A DNA stretch of 64,000 nt from a bacterium (GCA_902812405.1 CADDZI010000002.1:1-64000); one strand, 5' to 3'; counted from the stretch's first letter, positions 33,448-42,474 are shown. Program-made: numbers and translations. Notes: generated by a model from the sequence alone, not told the origin.

Positions 33448-34489
33448 GATGACGGCTTTCTAAGGGCGCCCGCGGCCACGCCGAGGGTCGCAGACTGCGC
33501 CGCACGTAACGGCCCGTGATGAGGGCGAGAAATCCCAGGCTGGCGAGTTGAACCCCGACCACGGCGGCCGCGACTGTGGCGGCCTCACCGTGCGGGATGT
33601 GGAGAGCCAGCAGCAGCGCTGCCGCAAGAGGTAAGACGCCGGGTGCAAGACCGGGTATCGCCAGTAGGAGCGAGGGTCGGAATGCGAGACCATCCGCGAC
33701 AACGCGCAGACAGTGATTGAGGACGCGCATGCTCGAACGCCGCGACGCCGTTGCGCGCCGCAGTACCTTCCAGTCAAGACACGCCGGTACCTCGACGATC
33801 TGCAAACCGGTTCGTAGGGCGGCGAAGAGGAGGCGGTGGTTGAACTCCATTCCGTCGCCGCGCACGTCGAGGCTGCGCACCGCCGCCGTTCTATAGGCCC
33901 GCACCATGCCAGTCAGCGTTCGTAGCTCACCGCCGGTTGCAATGGAGAGGTACCGGTTTGCCCACGAGGAGAGCATGCGGCGCATCCACGGGACTCCGCA
34001 CACGGCGCCGCCCCGGAGGTACGGGGAGGCCACAGCAATCGCCGCCTGGGTGTCTTCGAGAGAATCGGTCAGCAAATCGATGTGATACGGGGCGTACGTC
34101 AGGTCGGCATCCAAAACGACGCTGACCTCGGCTCGTGCGGATGACAAGCCGGTGCGTATGGCGGCTCCAAGCCCGCGATTGATTGGGTGGTGAATCACCC
34201 GGATCGACGGGCGGCCTCGGGCCATGTCATCTGCCAGGGCGCCGCCTCCGTCGGTGCTCCCGTCGTCGACCAACACGAGTTCGAAGGGCGTTGGCCGCCG
34301 GCGGAGAGAGGACTCTATCTCGGTGACGCCGGCCGTCAAAATGCCCGCCTCGTTAAAAAAGGGCACGATGACCGAGATGGTCGGCTGCCGATCCTTGTCG
34401 CTGTCGCTCAATGTCCCATACACCAACCACACCGAGGCCAGGAATGCACGGTCCAGTCTACAGCGAGCGGCCTTTCGGCGGGAGAGCAA
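33440..34489 (-). CDS. Family 2 glycosyltransferase (DPM1/polyprenyl-phosphate type)
   Basis: A GT-A fold glycosyltransferase of about 325-349 residues. The nucleotide-sugar site is in TISVIVPFFNEAGIL and ELVLVDDGSTDGG, the metal-binding Asp triad in VVLDADLTYAPY, and two C-terminal hydrophobic segments (about residues 275-325) anchor it in the membrane. Such enzymes load a sugar onto undecaprenyl phosphate or start glycan export. The start is uncertain: ATG 34489 is the longest, TTG 34411 immediately precedes the domain. First gene of the minus-strand glycan operon. Confidence 0.85.
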   Translation of the reverse strand: MLSRRKAARCRLDRAFLASVWLVYGTLSDSDKDRQPTISVIVPFFNEAGILTAGVTEIESSLRRRPTPFELVLVDDGSTDGGGALADDMARGRPSIRVIHHPINRGLGAAIRTGLSSARAEVSVVLDADLTYAPYHIDLLTDSLEDTQAAIAVASPYLRGGAVCGVPWMRRMLSSWANRYLSIATGGELRTLTGMVRAYRTAAVRSLDVRGDGMEFNHRLLFAALRTGLQIVEVPACLDWKVLRRATASRRSSMRVLNHCLRVVADGLAFRPSLLLAIPGLAPGVLPLAAALLLALHIPHGEAATVAAAVVGVQLASLGFLALITGRYVRRSLRPSAWPRAPLESRHHA

Positions 34490-34612
34490 AAAGAATACCG
34501 GTCGGCGGTCTCGGGACTCAATAATAGAGGCGGCCTAGTAGGACCAAAGGACCGTAGCGCGTGTCCCGCGGCCGGCGCAGGCGGTCTTGACGATGGAAAC
34601 CGATAAGTCTTG

Positions 34613-34634
34613 GTAGCCCCCCTTCTTGGGGTAC
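34613..34634 (+). promoter_or_regulatory. Leader hairpin upstream of ku
   Basis: GTAGCCCC and GGGGTAC pair around a 7-nt loop (one bulged G), ending 19 nt before the ku start codon. It could influence translation initiation. No T-run follows, so it is not a terminator. Confidence 0.3.
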
Positions 34635-34652
34635 GGAAACGGAGCAGCAGGA

Positions 34653-35489
34653 ATGCCACACGCGCTTTGGACGGGTTCCATCAACTTCGGCTTGGTCAAC
34701 ATCCCGGTCAAGCTCTTCACGGCTGTCCGGGGGAACGACCTGTCTTTCCACTACCTGCACAAGAAAGATAAGGGACGCATCAACAACGTCCGCACCTGCA
34801 GCGTGTGCCATCGTAAGGTAGCTTGGAACGACATCGTCCGCGGCTACGAAGTGGAGAAGGGAGAGTACGTGCTCCTCAGCGATGAGGATTTCAAGCGGGT
34901 CAATCCCGAGGCCACGCAGTCAGTGGATATCGTGCAGTTTGTCAACCAGAAAGAGATCGACCCCATGCTGTACGATACCCCGTACTACCTGGAGCCCGAC
35001 AAACGAGGGCGTCACGCCTACGCGCTGTTGCGCGAAGCGCTCAAGAAATCAGGCAAAGTGGGCATTGCACGCGTCGTCATCCGCACCCGTGAGCACCTGG
35101 CGGCGCTGCGTCCCCAGGGGAACGCCCTCGTGCTGGAGACCATGCGGTACGCAAGCGAATTGGCGGCTGCGGACGAATTCGATCTGCCGCCGGTCAAGGA
35201 AAAGGTGCCGGCGCCCGAGATGAAGGCCGCCCTGATGCTCATCGATACGATGACTGAGCGCTTTGAGCCGGAGCGATTCCGCGACGAGTATCGTGAGCAG
35301 CTGCTGACCATGATCCGGGCGCGCGCCCGCGGCAAAACGCTGCCCAAGGTGCGCGCGAAGGCGCCGCAGCCCACCAACGTCGTCAACATCATGGACGTCC
35401 TGCAGCGCAGCCTGGCATCCGGCCGGAGCCGTTACCGGCCTGTCGCTCGCAAGAACCGAGCCTCAAAAGAACTGGTCGCCGCAGGCTGA
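34653..35489 (+). CDS. ku: Non-homologous end-joining protein Ku
   Basis: A 278-residue bacterial Ku homologue, close to the usual 270-300. It begins with the canonical MPHALWTGSINFGLVNIPVKL and has the Cys pair CSVCHRKV, with a basic C-terminal extension (VARKNRASKELVAAG) typical of Ku tails that contact DNA or LigD. Ku homodimers ring broken DNA ends and recruit LigD. The start at 34653 follows GGAGCAGCAGG. Ligase and phosphoesterase partners are encoded convergently about 0.6-1.6 kb away. Confidence 0.96.
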   Translation: MPHALWTGSINFGLVNIPVKLFTAVRGNDLSFHYLHKKDKGRINNVRTCSVCHRKVAWNDIVRGYEVEKGEYVLLSDEDFKRVNPEATQSVDIVQFVNQKEIDPMLYDTPYYLEPDKRGRHAYALLREALKKSGKVGIARVVIRTREHLAALRPQGNALVLETMRYASELAAADEFDLPPVKEKVPAPEMKAALMLIDTMTERFEPERFRDEYREQLLTMIRARARGKTLPKVRAKAPQPTNVVNIMDVLQRSLASGRSRYRPVARKNRASKELVAAG

Positions 35490-35629
35490 GAGCGCTACCT
35501 GAACATCGTCCGGCCGTGGTGAGGGCCACAGCGCGCCTTCGCACGTGCGTTCGAAAAAAACGTCCCGCTTAGCAGGCGGGCAGACATCCCTGGTCGAACA
35601 CGCGTTCGACAGGGAGGCACGCCATCGCA

Positions 35630-35986
35630 ATGCCGTCATTTCAACTTTGGAAAGAGCGGGATGCCGCACTGAAGTGGCACTTGTCGACTTCCATCGCGGA
35701 GTCAAAAGTTTTGAGCCGGATGGAGCGTCGCGTTCTCTTGTTCCTCTTTGCCTACTACGATCGGGCGCGCGGGAGAATCGAGTACCCTGGACATGAGATC
35801 TTTGCCGCCCGCCACCACATACCGCCGGAGCAGTTGCAGGCGGCGCTGGTTGCGCTTGAACGCGCAGGCCTGGTCATGCCGCAACCGCTGCCCTCCAATC
35901 TACTGGCGTACCTTCCGAACGCCTTGCTGCTGCAGGAAGCGTACGAGAGGGCCCGGCAGGCGCATCCTGAGTTGTTTGCATCCTAG
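35630..35986 (+). CDS. Small winged-helix-like protein, function unknown
   Basis: A 118-residue protein not recognised as a known family. Residues about 32-80 look like a winged helix-turn-helix: SRMERRVLLFLFAYYD, then HEIFAARHHIPPEQLQAALVALERAGLV, as in regulators where the second helix pair is followed by a hydrophobic wing. A GGGAGG site lies upstream of ATG 35630 at a longish distance. It sits between ku and the ligD modules and might regulate or assist them, but that is inference from position. Confidence 0.55.
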   Translation: MPSFQLWKERDAALKWHLSTSIAESKVLSRMERRVLLFLFAYYDRARGRIEYPGHEIFAARHHIPPEQLQAALVALERAGLVMPQPLPSNLLAYLPNALLLQEAYERARQAHPELFAS

Positions 35987-36057
35987 GGTTTGCGTAGCGG
36001 TTGCACTGGCCCGACTGACCCGCACGGCGTTGGCGACCGGCAGCCCTTGAAAATCCT

Positions 36058-36081
36058 AGCGGTCGCGCTGGCGCGACAGAC
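36058..36081. repeat. Single palindromic repeat unit
   Basis: TAGCGGTCGCGCTGGC followed by GCGACAGA, a slightly decayed copy of the dispersed repeat, in the gap between the winged-helix gene and the convergent ligase gene. Confidence 0.75.
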
Positions 36082-36102
36082 GCGGCGCAGCCTGGGCCGA
36101 GA

Positions 36103-37059
36103 TCATTCCCGCACGACGTCGCGAGGGTCCTTATCGTGGCGCAAACCGACAAAGACCGGTTGCCGCATGAGGCCGTCCGCCGTCCATTCACCGAACTTCA
36201 CCTCGGCGACGAGCCGCGGTCGAACCCAGTGCGCCAGGGCGGGCGACGGAGGCGGCACGGCGAATGGGCAGCGTGATGTGTGCAAGCCTCGCAGACGCCG
36301 CACAATATCGCGGATTCCAGCCTGATCGAATCCCGTGCCCACGTGGCCGACGTACACAAGTTTTCCCTTCTCGTAGACGCCCATCATGAGGGCGCCAAAC
36401 CCCTTGCGGGAACCGCGAGGCTCGGTCCACCCGGCGATGACAACTTCCTGTTCGTGATGCGTCTTGATCTTCAGCCACAGACGGGAGCGGCCTTCGACGT
36501 AGGGTGAATCGCGGCGTTTGGCGACAATGCCCTCGAGATGACGTCGTTTGGCCAATGCAAAGAGCCGCTTGCCGTGGACGTCAATGTGCTTGGCCAGCAT
36601 GAGGTGGGGGATATCGCCTGCGAGCAGACGGGTCAGCCTCTCCCGGCGTTCCTCCAGGGGCCTGTCCCGGAGGTCTTTGCGGCCCTCAAACAGCAGGTCG
36701 AAGACAACGTACGTGGCGGGGATGCGCCGCTCGAGCTGCGGGTCACTCGTGCGCCGATTCAGCCGCGGCTGCAGGCGTTGGAAGGATGAGCGGCCGTAGC
36801 GATCGAGCGAGACGATCTCACCATCGAGAATGACGGGCGCCACCGGCAGGCTGCGCTGCAGGTCGGCGAATTCCGGAAACTGGGCGAGGAGGTCTCGCCC
36901 GTTTCGCGACGTCATCCGCGGCCGGGTCGAACGCGTCACGGTCGTCACGGCGCGTACGCCGTCCCACTTGATCTCGAACGACCACTCGTCACCATCGAAA
37001 GGATGATCGACCAACGTTGCCAGCATCGGCGTGCGAATGACGGGCAGTCGAGAACTCAC
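36103..37059 (-). CDS. ATP-dependent DNA ligase (LigD ligase module)
   Basis: A 318-residue stand-alone ligase matching the LigD ligase domain. The adenylated lysine is K31 in FEIKWDGVRA (KxDGxR). Further nucleotidyltransferase motifs are LDGEIVSLD, LEGIVAKR and WLKIK, and an OB-fold C-terminus ends VFVGLRHDKDPRDV. It seals breaks held by Ku. The GTG start at 37059 overlaps the phosphoesterase gene stop (GTGA, 4 nt), so the two modules, fused in classical LigD, are made from one message here. The polymerase module is absent. Confidence 0.92.
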   Translation of the reverse strand: MSSRLPVIRTPMLATLVDHPFDGDEWSFEIKWDGVRAVTTVTRSTRPRMTSRNGRDLLAQFPEFADLQRSLPVAPVILDGEIVSLDRYGRSSFQRLQPRLNRRTSDPQLERRIPATYVVFDLLFEGRKDLRDRPLEERRERLTRLLAGDIPHLMLAKHIDVHGKRLFALAKRRHLEGIVAKRRDSPYVEGRSRLWLKIKTHHEQEVVIAGWTEPRGSRKGFGALMMGVYEKGKLVYVGHVGTGFDQAGIRDIVRRLRGLHTSRCPFAVPPPSPALAHWVRPRLVAEVKFGEWTADGLMRQPVFVGLRHDKDPRDVVRE

Positions 37060-37673
37060 GCGCGCGCCTTTCGCCTGCGCGCAGCGCGGCCGCGCGCCAG
37101 CTCGTCCAGGCTTCGCCCGCTTTTCACCGACACATCGTGCGCCTCGGGCCGCCAGCGTGCGTCGGCCCATCGGTCCTTATCTTTGATGAGGAGCCAGGAG
37201 TTCTGCGAGCCATCGCGGGGCCTCATACGGACCAAGGTGAAGAGACCTTTCAGCTTCTTGCCGTGGAGAACGAACTTGATGCGACCTTTGGCAATCTCGC
37301 GGACTGGATTCGTCCCCTCCGCCAAGCTGTATGTGCCGCGGTCCCAGAGGATGACCTCACCCGCTCCGTAGTTGGGGGCCGGAATGACGCCTTCGAAGTT
37401 GCGATACGCCAGGGGGTGATCTTCAACGTGCATTGCCAGCCGCCGTTGCGAAGGGTCCAGGGTCGGTCCCTTCGGCACGGCCCAGGATTTCAAGACGCCG
37501 CCGGCCTCGAGCCGAAAATCGTAATGCAGGTGTGACGCACTGTGCTTGTGCACGACAAAGCGAAGCCGAGGCGGCCTCGTGCGGTGGGAACGCTCGGGCG
37601 GCGGTTCGGGGCTGGCCGCAAAATTTCGCCTGCGGCGGTAGGCGTCCAGTGGATCACGACGTCGTCCGGACAC
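37056..37673 (-). CDS. LigD 3'-phosphoesterase module
   Basis: A protein of about 205 residues matching the N-terminal phosphoesterase domain of LigD, which trims 3' phosphates and ribonucleotides at breaks. It shows the entry helix LDAYRRRRNFAASPEPPPE and the catalytic His/Asp motif FVVHKHSASHLHYDFRLE (His about 42-50, D52), then LKSWAVPKGPTLDP and the second His in HVEDHPLAY. The GTG at 37673 is the nearest in-frame start ahead of the domain; the frame is open to 38144. Stop overlaps the ligase start. Confidence 0.88.
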   Translation of the reverse strand: MSGRRRDPLDAYRRRRNFAASPEPPPERSHRTRPPRLRFVVHKHSASHLHYDFRLEAGGVLKSWAVPKGPTLDPSQRRLAMHVEDHPLAYRNFEGVIPAPNYGAGEVILWDRGTYSLAEGTNPVREIAKGRIKFVLHGKKLKGLFTLVRMRPRDGSQNSWLLIKDKDRWADARWRPEAHDVSVKSGRSLDELARGRAARRRKARA

Positions 37674-37792
37674 ATGCGTTGCTTGAGCCGCATCGGTCCG
37701 GAAACCCTGTCCGGGTCTGTGTCCAGGGCGTCGTGCGCGGCGGGGTAGTGGCCGAGGCGGTAAACGCCCACATCGACAACAGGACCGCCGAC

Positions 37793-38053
37793 ATGAACGT
37801 CCTTCTCGCACTCTCGGCATGGTCGCCGCGCTTGCCGATCTGCTCGTTGCCCCCACCCCCGGCGGGGTGGGCTCGAGCTGTTGCGGCCCTCGTGTTCTTT
37901 GCCGTCGCCGGCCTCTTGATGGCACGGCCGGTAGTGTGCCCGAAATGCGGCCAACCCCTGACCGACCGAGCGGCGGCATACGAATGCGATGCGGAGGCGC
38001 ACCTGCGGGCGCATCTGCCTCCCTTGCCACGCCTGCCGAAGACGCGAACGTAG
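37793..38053 (+). CDS. Possible small membrane protein with zinc-knuckle tail
   Basis: An 86-residue frame preceded by AGGA eight bases before ATG 37793. It has one hydrophobic segment (WARAVAALVFFAVAGLLM) followed by a short tail with CPKCGQPL and YECDAEAHLRAH, which could bind zinc. No family is recognised. It fills most of the otherwise gene-free stretch 37674-38108. An alternative is the 44-codon version from ATG 37919, or no gene at all. Confidence 0.35.
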   Translation: MNVLLALSAWSPRLPICSLPPPPAGWARAVAALVFFAVAGLLMARPVVCPKCGQPLTDRAAAYECDAEAHLRAHLPPLPRLPKTRT

Positions 38054-38108
38054 GCTGGCAAGAGGCTGGAGGGTGCCGGGCAAAGGGGTCCGTAGTATAA
38101 CGCCCTCG

Positions 38109-38179
<71 letters not shown>

Positions 38180-38198
38180 TTTTTTGCTTTTGCTGCGT

Positions 38199-38924
38199 TC
38201 AGCCGCTCCTGCGGTAGTGGTAGTTGACAACGGTTGAGACTCCGCCGGAGATGCGGCTAGCGTCTCGGCGTAAGAAACCATGACTGCGTGCAGCCGCCTG
38301 CGTCAGCATTGCGGAGAGCGCCGGGGGAGTCGGGAAGGCGTACGTCAGGCGCTCGGTCGAGCAGGTTGGCGGTAGCAGAATGCCAACCGTGACGGTTGCA
38401 CCATGGATGCTTTCGAACCAAAAGTGGTCGAAGATGCCGGGCGGAACGGCTGAGCAGAAACGGCCGACCCGCGTGCGCAGCGGGCCGAGCTGGGAGGAAG
38501 GGAAGTAATCGCCAAGGCCAACCTGGATGCCGGGCCGGCGAAGATCGACCACGCGCAGCACCTGGCGGGAGACATCCGAACCGTCCGCGCAGCGCAGCGT
38601 ATCGTGCTCGAGAATCGACAGGATGGGGCCGACAACGGATTGGATCTCTGCCGAGCGCGCCATGTCGCAGTCGGCTGCCCGCGCAGCTGCGTAGCGGTGG
38701 AAGTCTTCAATGGTGGCTCCCACCTCGGAGAAGATCGGGGAAGATGGGGCCGCAACGCGGTTGGCCTGTATCTCGGCGGTGGTCCAGAGAATATGGAGGC
38801 CTGCGCTTTGCCCGCTCCATATGGCCTGCGGCGCCCCGGGTCGAGGAGCGGCGCCGGGGACCGACACCTTGGCACAGGAAACCAAGAACACCGCAGTCAG
38901 CAATACCCACACCGCCTGTCTCAT
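38199..38924 (-). CDS. Lipoprotein of unknown function
   Basis: A 241-residue predicted lipoprotein: hydrophobic N-terminus MRQAVWVLLTAVFLVSC with lipobox LVSC (Cys 17). The mature part contains four further Cys (in AADCDMAR, TLRCADG, RFCSAVP, PPTCSTE), enough for two disulfides, and a stretch ESIHGATVTVGILLPP. No family is recognised. It lies alone, divergent from recG. Confidence 0.65.
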   Translation of the reverse strand: MRQAVWVLLTAVFLVSCAKVSVPGAAPRPGAPQAIWSGQSAGLHILWTTAEIQANRVAAPSSPIFSEVGATIEDFHRYAAARAADCDMARSAEIQSVVGPILSILEHDTLRCADGSDVSRQVLRVVDLRRPGIQVGLGDYFPSSQLGPLRTRVGRFCSAVPPGIFDHFWFESIHGATVTVGILLPPTCSTERLTYAFPTPPALSAMLTQAAARSHGFLRRDASRISGGVSTVVNYHYRRSG

Positions 38925-39015
38925 GGCGCCGAAACCTCCCTGGGCAGGATGACGCAGCTTGCCCGGCTACGCCGGCGAGGCCTTCCCACGCCCGAGCGTT
39001 AAGAACCTGCCGGCC

Positions 39016-41202
39016 ATGAAGAGGACCGTTCGTCAAGCGGCACCCACGACACCGCGCCGAGTCCGCCCAGCGGCAACCGCGGCAGCGGCGGCGGGCACAC
39101 CTCCTTCTCCGATACTTACCCAGTCCGTCGCCGAGGTACTCGGTCTGCGCCCTCGCGTCTGCGCTCTGCTGGAGCGCCTGGGCATCATCACCGTGCATGA
39201 CTTGCTGCGTCACTTTCCCCACCGGTACGAGGACCTTCGCGGAGCCATTCCCATCGCGCAGCTGCGCTCGGCACCACACGGCGAGGAGGTCAACGTCATG
39301 GGCGAAATTGTTCGCTGCGAGCACCTTCGTTTGCGGGGACCCGTGCGCGCCAAAACAACGGCTGTGCTGCGCGACGGCAGCGGCGAGATGCAGGCGGTCT
39401 GGTTTGGCCGGCCATATGTTGCCTCCCACGTGCACCCCGGGCTTCAGGTCTTCGTCAGAGGCCGGCTGAATTTCACGCTCGCCGGGGCCTCAATGAACGT
39501 TACCCGCTACCGGATTGTGAAGCCGGGCGAGTCGTACCGCGGCGACTTGCTGCCGGTCTATCCCCAGACGGCCGGCTTGACGAGCTACGACCTGGGTCGC
39601 CTGATCCGTACCGCGCTGCGCTACGTGGCCCAGGCGCCCGACCGTGCGAGCCTCGAACTGCTGCCTGCGCCCCTCCGCCGGCAAGAAGGCTTCATCGAAG
39701 CCTGGCAGGCACTGCAGTGGATCCATCATCCGGCCACCCCGGAGCAGGCTTCCCGGGCGCGCCGGCGATTGGTATTCGAGGAATTCTTTCTTTTGGCCAT
39801 CGAGGCGTCGCGCCGCCGGGCGCGGCGCAGCCGGCAAGCTGCCCCCGACTTCTCCATCTTGAGGACGCCCCAGGTGGCCCAAGCTTGTGAGGAGACGCTC
39901 AAACGGGCCTTGCCATTTGTTCTGACCCGTGCCCAACAGCGCGTCATTGAGGAGATTCGCGAGGATCTGTGCCGGCCGTCCCCGATGAACCGCCTCCTGC
40001 AGGGTGACGTCGGATCGGGCAAGACGGCCGTCGCGGCGGCGGCAATCGTCATGGCCGCCGCCGCGGGGTACCAGAGCGCCTTCATGGCGCCGACCGAAGT
40101 CTTGGCGGCGCAACAATGCGCCCGCTTGTTGGGGATGCTCGGCCCGGCCGGACTGCGCGGCGCGTTGCTGGTCGGGTCGCTGCGTCGCAGTACGCGGGAT
40201 GCGATTCTGCGCCAGCTGCGGGCGGGTGACCTCGACCTCGTGGTGGGCACACATGCGATCCTCACGGAGGACGTGGGCTTTGCGCGCCTAGGTCTGGCCG
40301 TCATCGACGAGCAGCATCGATTCGGGGTCATGCAGCGGGCCGCGCTGCGCATGAAGTCCGGTCCGACGATGCCGCACACGCTCATCATGACGGCCACGCC
40401 CATCCCACGGACGCTAGCGCAGACGATCTACGCCGACCTCGACGTCTCCCTCATCGACGAATTGCCCCCCGGCCGCCGGCCGGTGAAAACCTACGTGCGC
40501 GACGAAACTGCGAAACCCAAGGTCTTGGCCTTCGTTCGCCAGCATGCCGAGCAGGGGCATCAAGCCTTTGTGATCTGTCCGGCCATCGATGAATCCGAGC
40601 GCGCGCTGCACTCCGCCGTCGAACAAGCGCGCGTCTTGCGGGAAACGGCTTTTGCCGGCCTTCCCGTCGGACTGCTGCACGGGCGCATGACGGGCCGTCA
40701 GAAGGACGAGGTGATGAAACTCTTCGCCGCCGGCTACACGAAGATCCTCATCGCAACGACGGTCGTCGAGGTGGGTGTGGATGTTCCCAACGCCTCGATC
40801 ATGCTGGTGCTGGACGCCCACAGGTTTGGGCTGGCTCAGTTGCATCAGCTGCGAGGCCGGGTCGGCCGCAGCACGCAGCAATCGTACTGCATCCTCATCG
40901 CACCGGGCGGCGATGAGGTGGAGCGCTTGCGGGTCATGGCTCGCACCAACGACGGCTTCGTCATCGCCGAGGAGGACCTGCGCCTGCGAGGAAGCGGGGA
41001 CCTGGCCGGCACCCGTCAGCATGGGGGTCCCCAATTCCGCCTGGCACACCTGGTAAGGGATTTTCCGGTGTTCGTTCGGGCCAAACGCGTTGCCGAACAG
41101 GTCATCGCTCGAGATCCGGACTTACGGTTGCCCGAGCACGAAACGCTGGCAAGGTACCTGGCGGCCCGCGATCCGGCGGCCGCATTCGTCATCAGCTCGT
41201 GA
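39016..41202 (+). CDS. recG: ATP-dependent DNA helicase RecG
   Basis: A 728-residue superfamily 2 helicase that regresses stalled replication forks and branch-migrates junctions. The N-terminal helical/wedge part shows the OB-fold (about residues 85-165). Walker A is LLQGDVGSGKTAV (about 330), the DExH-type box VIDEQHRFG (about 430), and helicase motifs follow in TATPIPRTLAQTIYADLD and VVEVGVDVPNASIM, then QLRGRVGR. ATG 39016 is chosen; an upstream TTG at 38959 is possible. The N-terminal 35 residues are low-complexity. Confidence 0.96.
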   Translation: MKRTVRQAAPTTPRRVRPAATAAAAAGTPPSPILTQSVAEVLGLRPRVCALLERLGIITVHDLLRHFPHRYEDLRGAIPIAQLRSAPHGEEVNVMGEIVRCEHLRLRGPVRAKTTAVLRDGSGEMQAVWFGRPYVASHVHPGLQVFVRGRLNFTLAGASMNVTRYRIVKPGESYRGDLLPVYPQTAGLTSYDLGRLIRTALRYVAQAPDRASLELLPAPLRRQEGFIEAWQALQWIHHPATPEQASRARRRLVFEEFFLLAIEASRRRARRSRQAAPDFSILRTPQVAQACEETLKRALPFVLTRAQQRVIEEIREDLCRPSPMNRLLQGDVGSGKTAVAAAAIVMAAAAGYQSAFMAPTEVLAAQQCARLLGMLGPAGLRGALLVGSLRRSTRDAILRQLRAGDLDLVVGTHAILTEDVGFARLGLAVIDEQHRFGVMQRAALRMKSGPTMPHTLIMTATPIPRTLAQTIYADLDVSLIDELPPGRRPVKTYVRDETAKPKVLAFVRQHAEQGHQAFVICPAIDESERALHSAVEQARVLRETAFAGLPVGLLHGRMTGRQKDEVMKLFAAGYTKILIATTVVEVGVDVPNASIMLVLDAHRFGLAQLHQLRGRVGRSTQQSYCILIAPGGDEVERLRVMARTNDGFVIAEEDLRLRGSGDLAGTRQHGGPQFRLAHLVRDFPVFVRAKRVAEQVIARDPDLRLPEHETLARYLAARDPAAAFVISS

Positions 41203-41251
41203 ATCACAGGCAACGCAGGGCGCTCGCCGGAGCGCAGTGTAAGTACCGCGC

Positions 41252-41890
41252 ATGAGGCTCTCCGGCGGACGCCAGAGTGGCTGGCGTGTCGTCGCCCCCA
41301 AGGGGCACCGAACACGACCGACGGGCGGCAAGGTTCGTGAGGCCGTTTTCGCCATCCTCGGCAGGCGTGTGCAGGGCGCGCGGGTGCTGGACCTGTTCGC
41401 GGGCTCGGGTGCACTTGGGTTTGAGGCAATGTCGCGCGGTGCGGGATCGGTCGTGTTCGTCGACAACGATGCGGCGGCCGTCATGGCGATCCGGCGCAAT
41501 GCAGTCCGCCTTTTGGAAGACCCCGGCCGCTGGCGCATCATGCCGATGAGCGCGGCCCGGGCGCTGCGAACGCTCCGCGGCGTCTTCGATATTGTCTTTG
41601 CCGACCCGCCCTACGCGCGCGGCGCGGCGGAGGAGATCACATTGCTGATGCAGCGTGGTCTTCTGGCTCCCGGGGGCATCGTTGTCTACGAGCATCCACG
41701 GGATGCCGGGCCGGCCTTACCCGCCTCCTTGCAGGTGGTGAAGAGAAGCGCCTACGGTGACACCGCACTGACCTTTGCGGTCCCCGCCACCGATCGTTCG
41801 TCGCACAAAGCGACGCCTGAAAATGACAAACCCGAGACGGTCCGTGTCAAGACGGCGCGGCGGCGGCCGGGCGGGGTTGTGCAATCGTGA
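41252..41890 (+). CDS. rsmD: 16S rRNA (guanine(966)-N2)-methyltransferase RsmD
   Basis: A 212-residue methyltransferase that modifies 16S rRNA using SAM. SAM motif I is VLDLFAGSGALGFEAMSRGA and the catalytic motif IV is FADPPYARG. The N-terminal GHRTRPTGGKVREAVFAIL is diagnostic of RsmD. The last 40 residues are a charged extension. It overlaps the first possible coaD start by 4 nt, the classic rsmD-coaD pairing. Confidence 0.94.
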   Translation: MRLSGGRQSGWRVVAPKGHRTRPTGGKVREAVFAILGRRVQGARVLDLFAGSGALGFEAMSRGAGSVVFVDNDAAAVMAIRRNAVRLLEDPGRWRIMPMSAARALRTLRGVFDIVFADPPYARGAAEEITLLMQRGLLAPGGIVVYEHPRDAGPALPASLQVVKRSAYGDTALTFAVPATDRSSHKATPENDKPETVRVKTARRRPGGVVQS

Positions 41891-41940
41891 CCCCGCGCGT
41901 GCGGATACCGAAAGCGCACTCGGACGGCTCGGCGCCGGGC

Positions 41941-42474
41941 ATGATATCTGCGCCGGCGGCGGTGTATCCGGGCAGTTTTGACCCTGTCACGAACGGTCAC
42001 ATGGACATCATCCGGCGCGCCGCTCGCCTGTACCCGCGCCTCATCGTGGCGGCTGTGGTCAACCCCAACAAGCGGCCCTGGCTTACCCTGGACGAGCGAG
42101 TGCATCTGCTTCGCCTGGCATGTGCCGGCATACCGGGCATCGAGGTGGATTCCTTTGATGGTCTGCTCGTCGACTACGTGCACCGTCGCGGCGCTGCGCT
42201 GATCATCAAAGGACTACGCATCGTCTCGGACTTCGAGTACGAGTTTTCCATGGCGCTGCTCAACCGCCGCCTGCGGGGCGGCGTCGACACGATGTTTTTA
42301 CCGGCCAGTCTCGAATACGCCTACATCTCCTCGTCGTTCGTACGGGAAGTTTTCGCCCTGGGAGGCGATATCTCGGAGTTTGTTCCGGCACCGGTTCTGC
42401 AAGCGCTCAAGAAGATTCCGGCTTCTTCGCGCGCTTGGCCCGCCCGGCGTCCGGTGGAAGGAAAGACACGATGA
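41941..42474 (+). CDS. coaD: Phosphopantetheine adenylyltransferase CoaD
   Basis: A 177-residue enzyme of coenzyme A synthesis, joining ATP and 4'-phosphopantetheine. Nucleotidyltransferase motifs AVYPGSFDPVTNGHMD (N-terminal, TxGH-like) and YISSSFVREV (ISSTxxR-like) are clear, with KGLRIVSDFEYEF between them. ATG 41941 gives the standard N-terminus; GTG 41887, which overlaps the rsmD stop as GTGA, would add 18 residues and may be the coupled start. Its stop overlaps the next start by 4 nt (ATGA). Confidence 0.94.
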   Translation: MISAPAAVYPGSFDPVTNGHMDIIRRAARLYPRLIVAAVVNPNKRPWLTLDERVHLLRLACAGIPGIEVDSFDGLLVDYVHRRGAALIIKGLRIVSDFEYEFSMALLNRRLRGGVDTMFLPASLEYAYISSSFVREVFALGGDISEFVPAPVLQALKKIPASSRAWPARRPVEGKTR

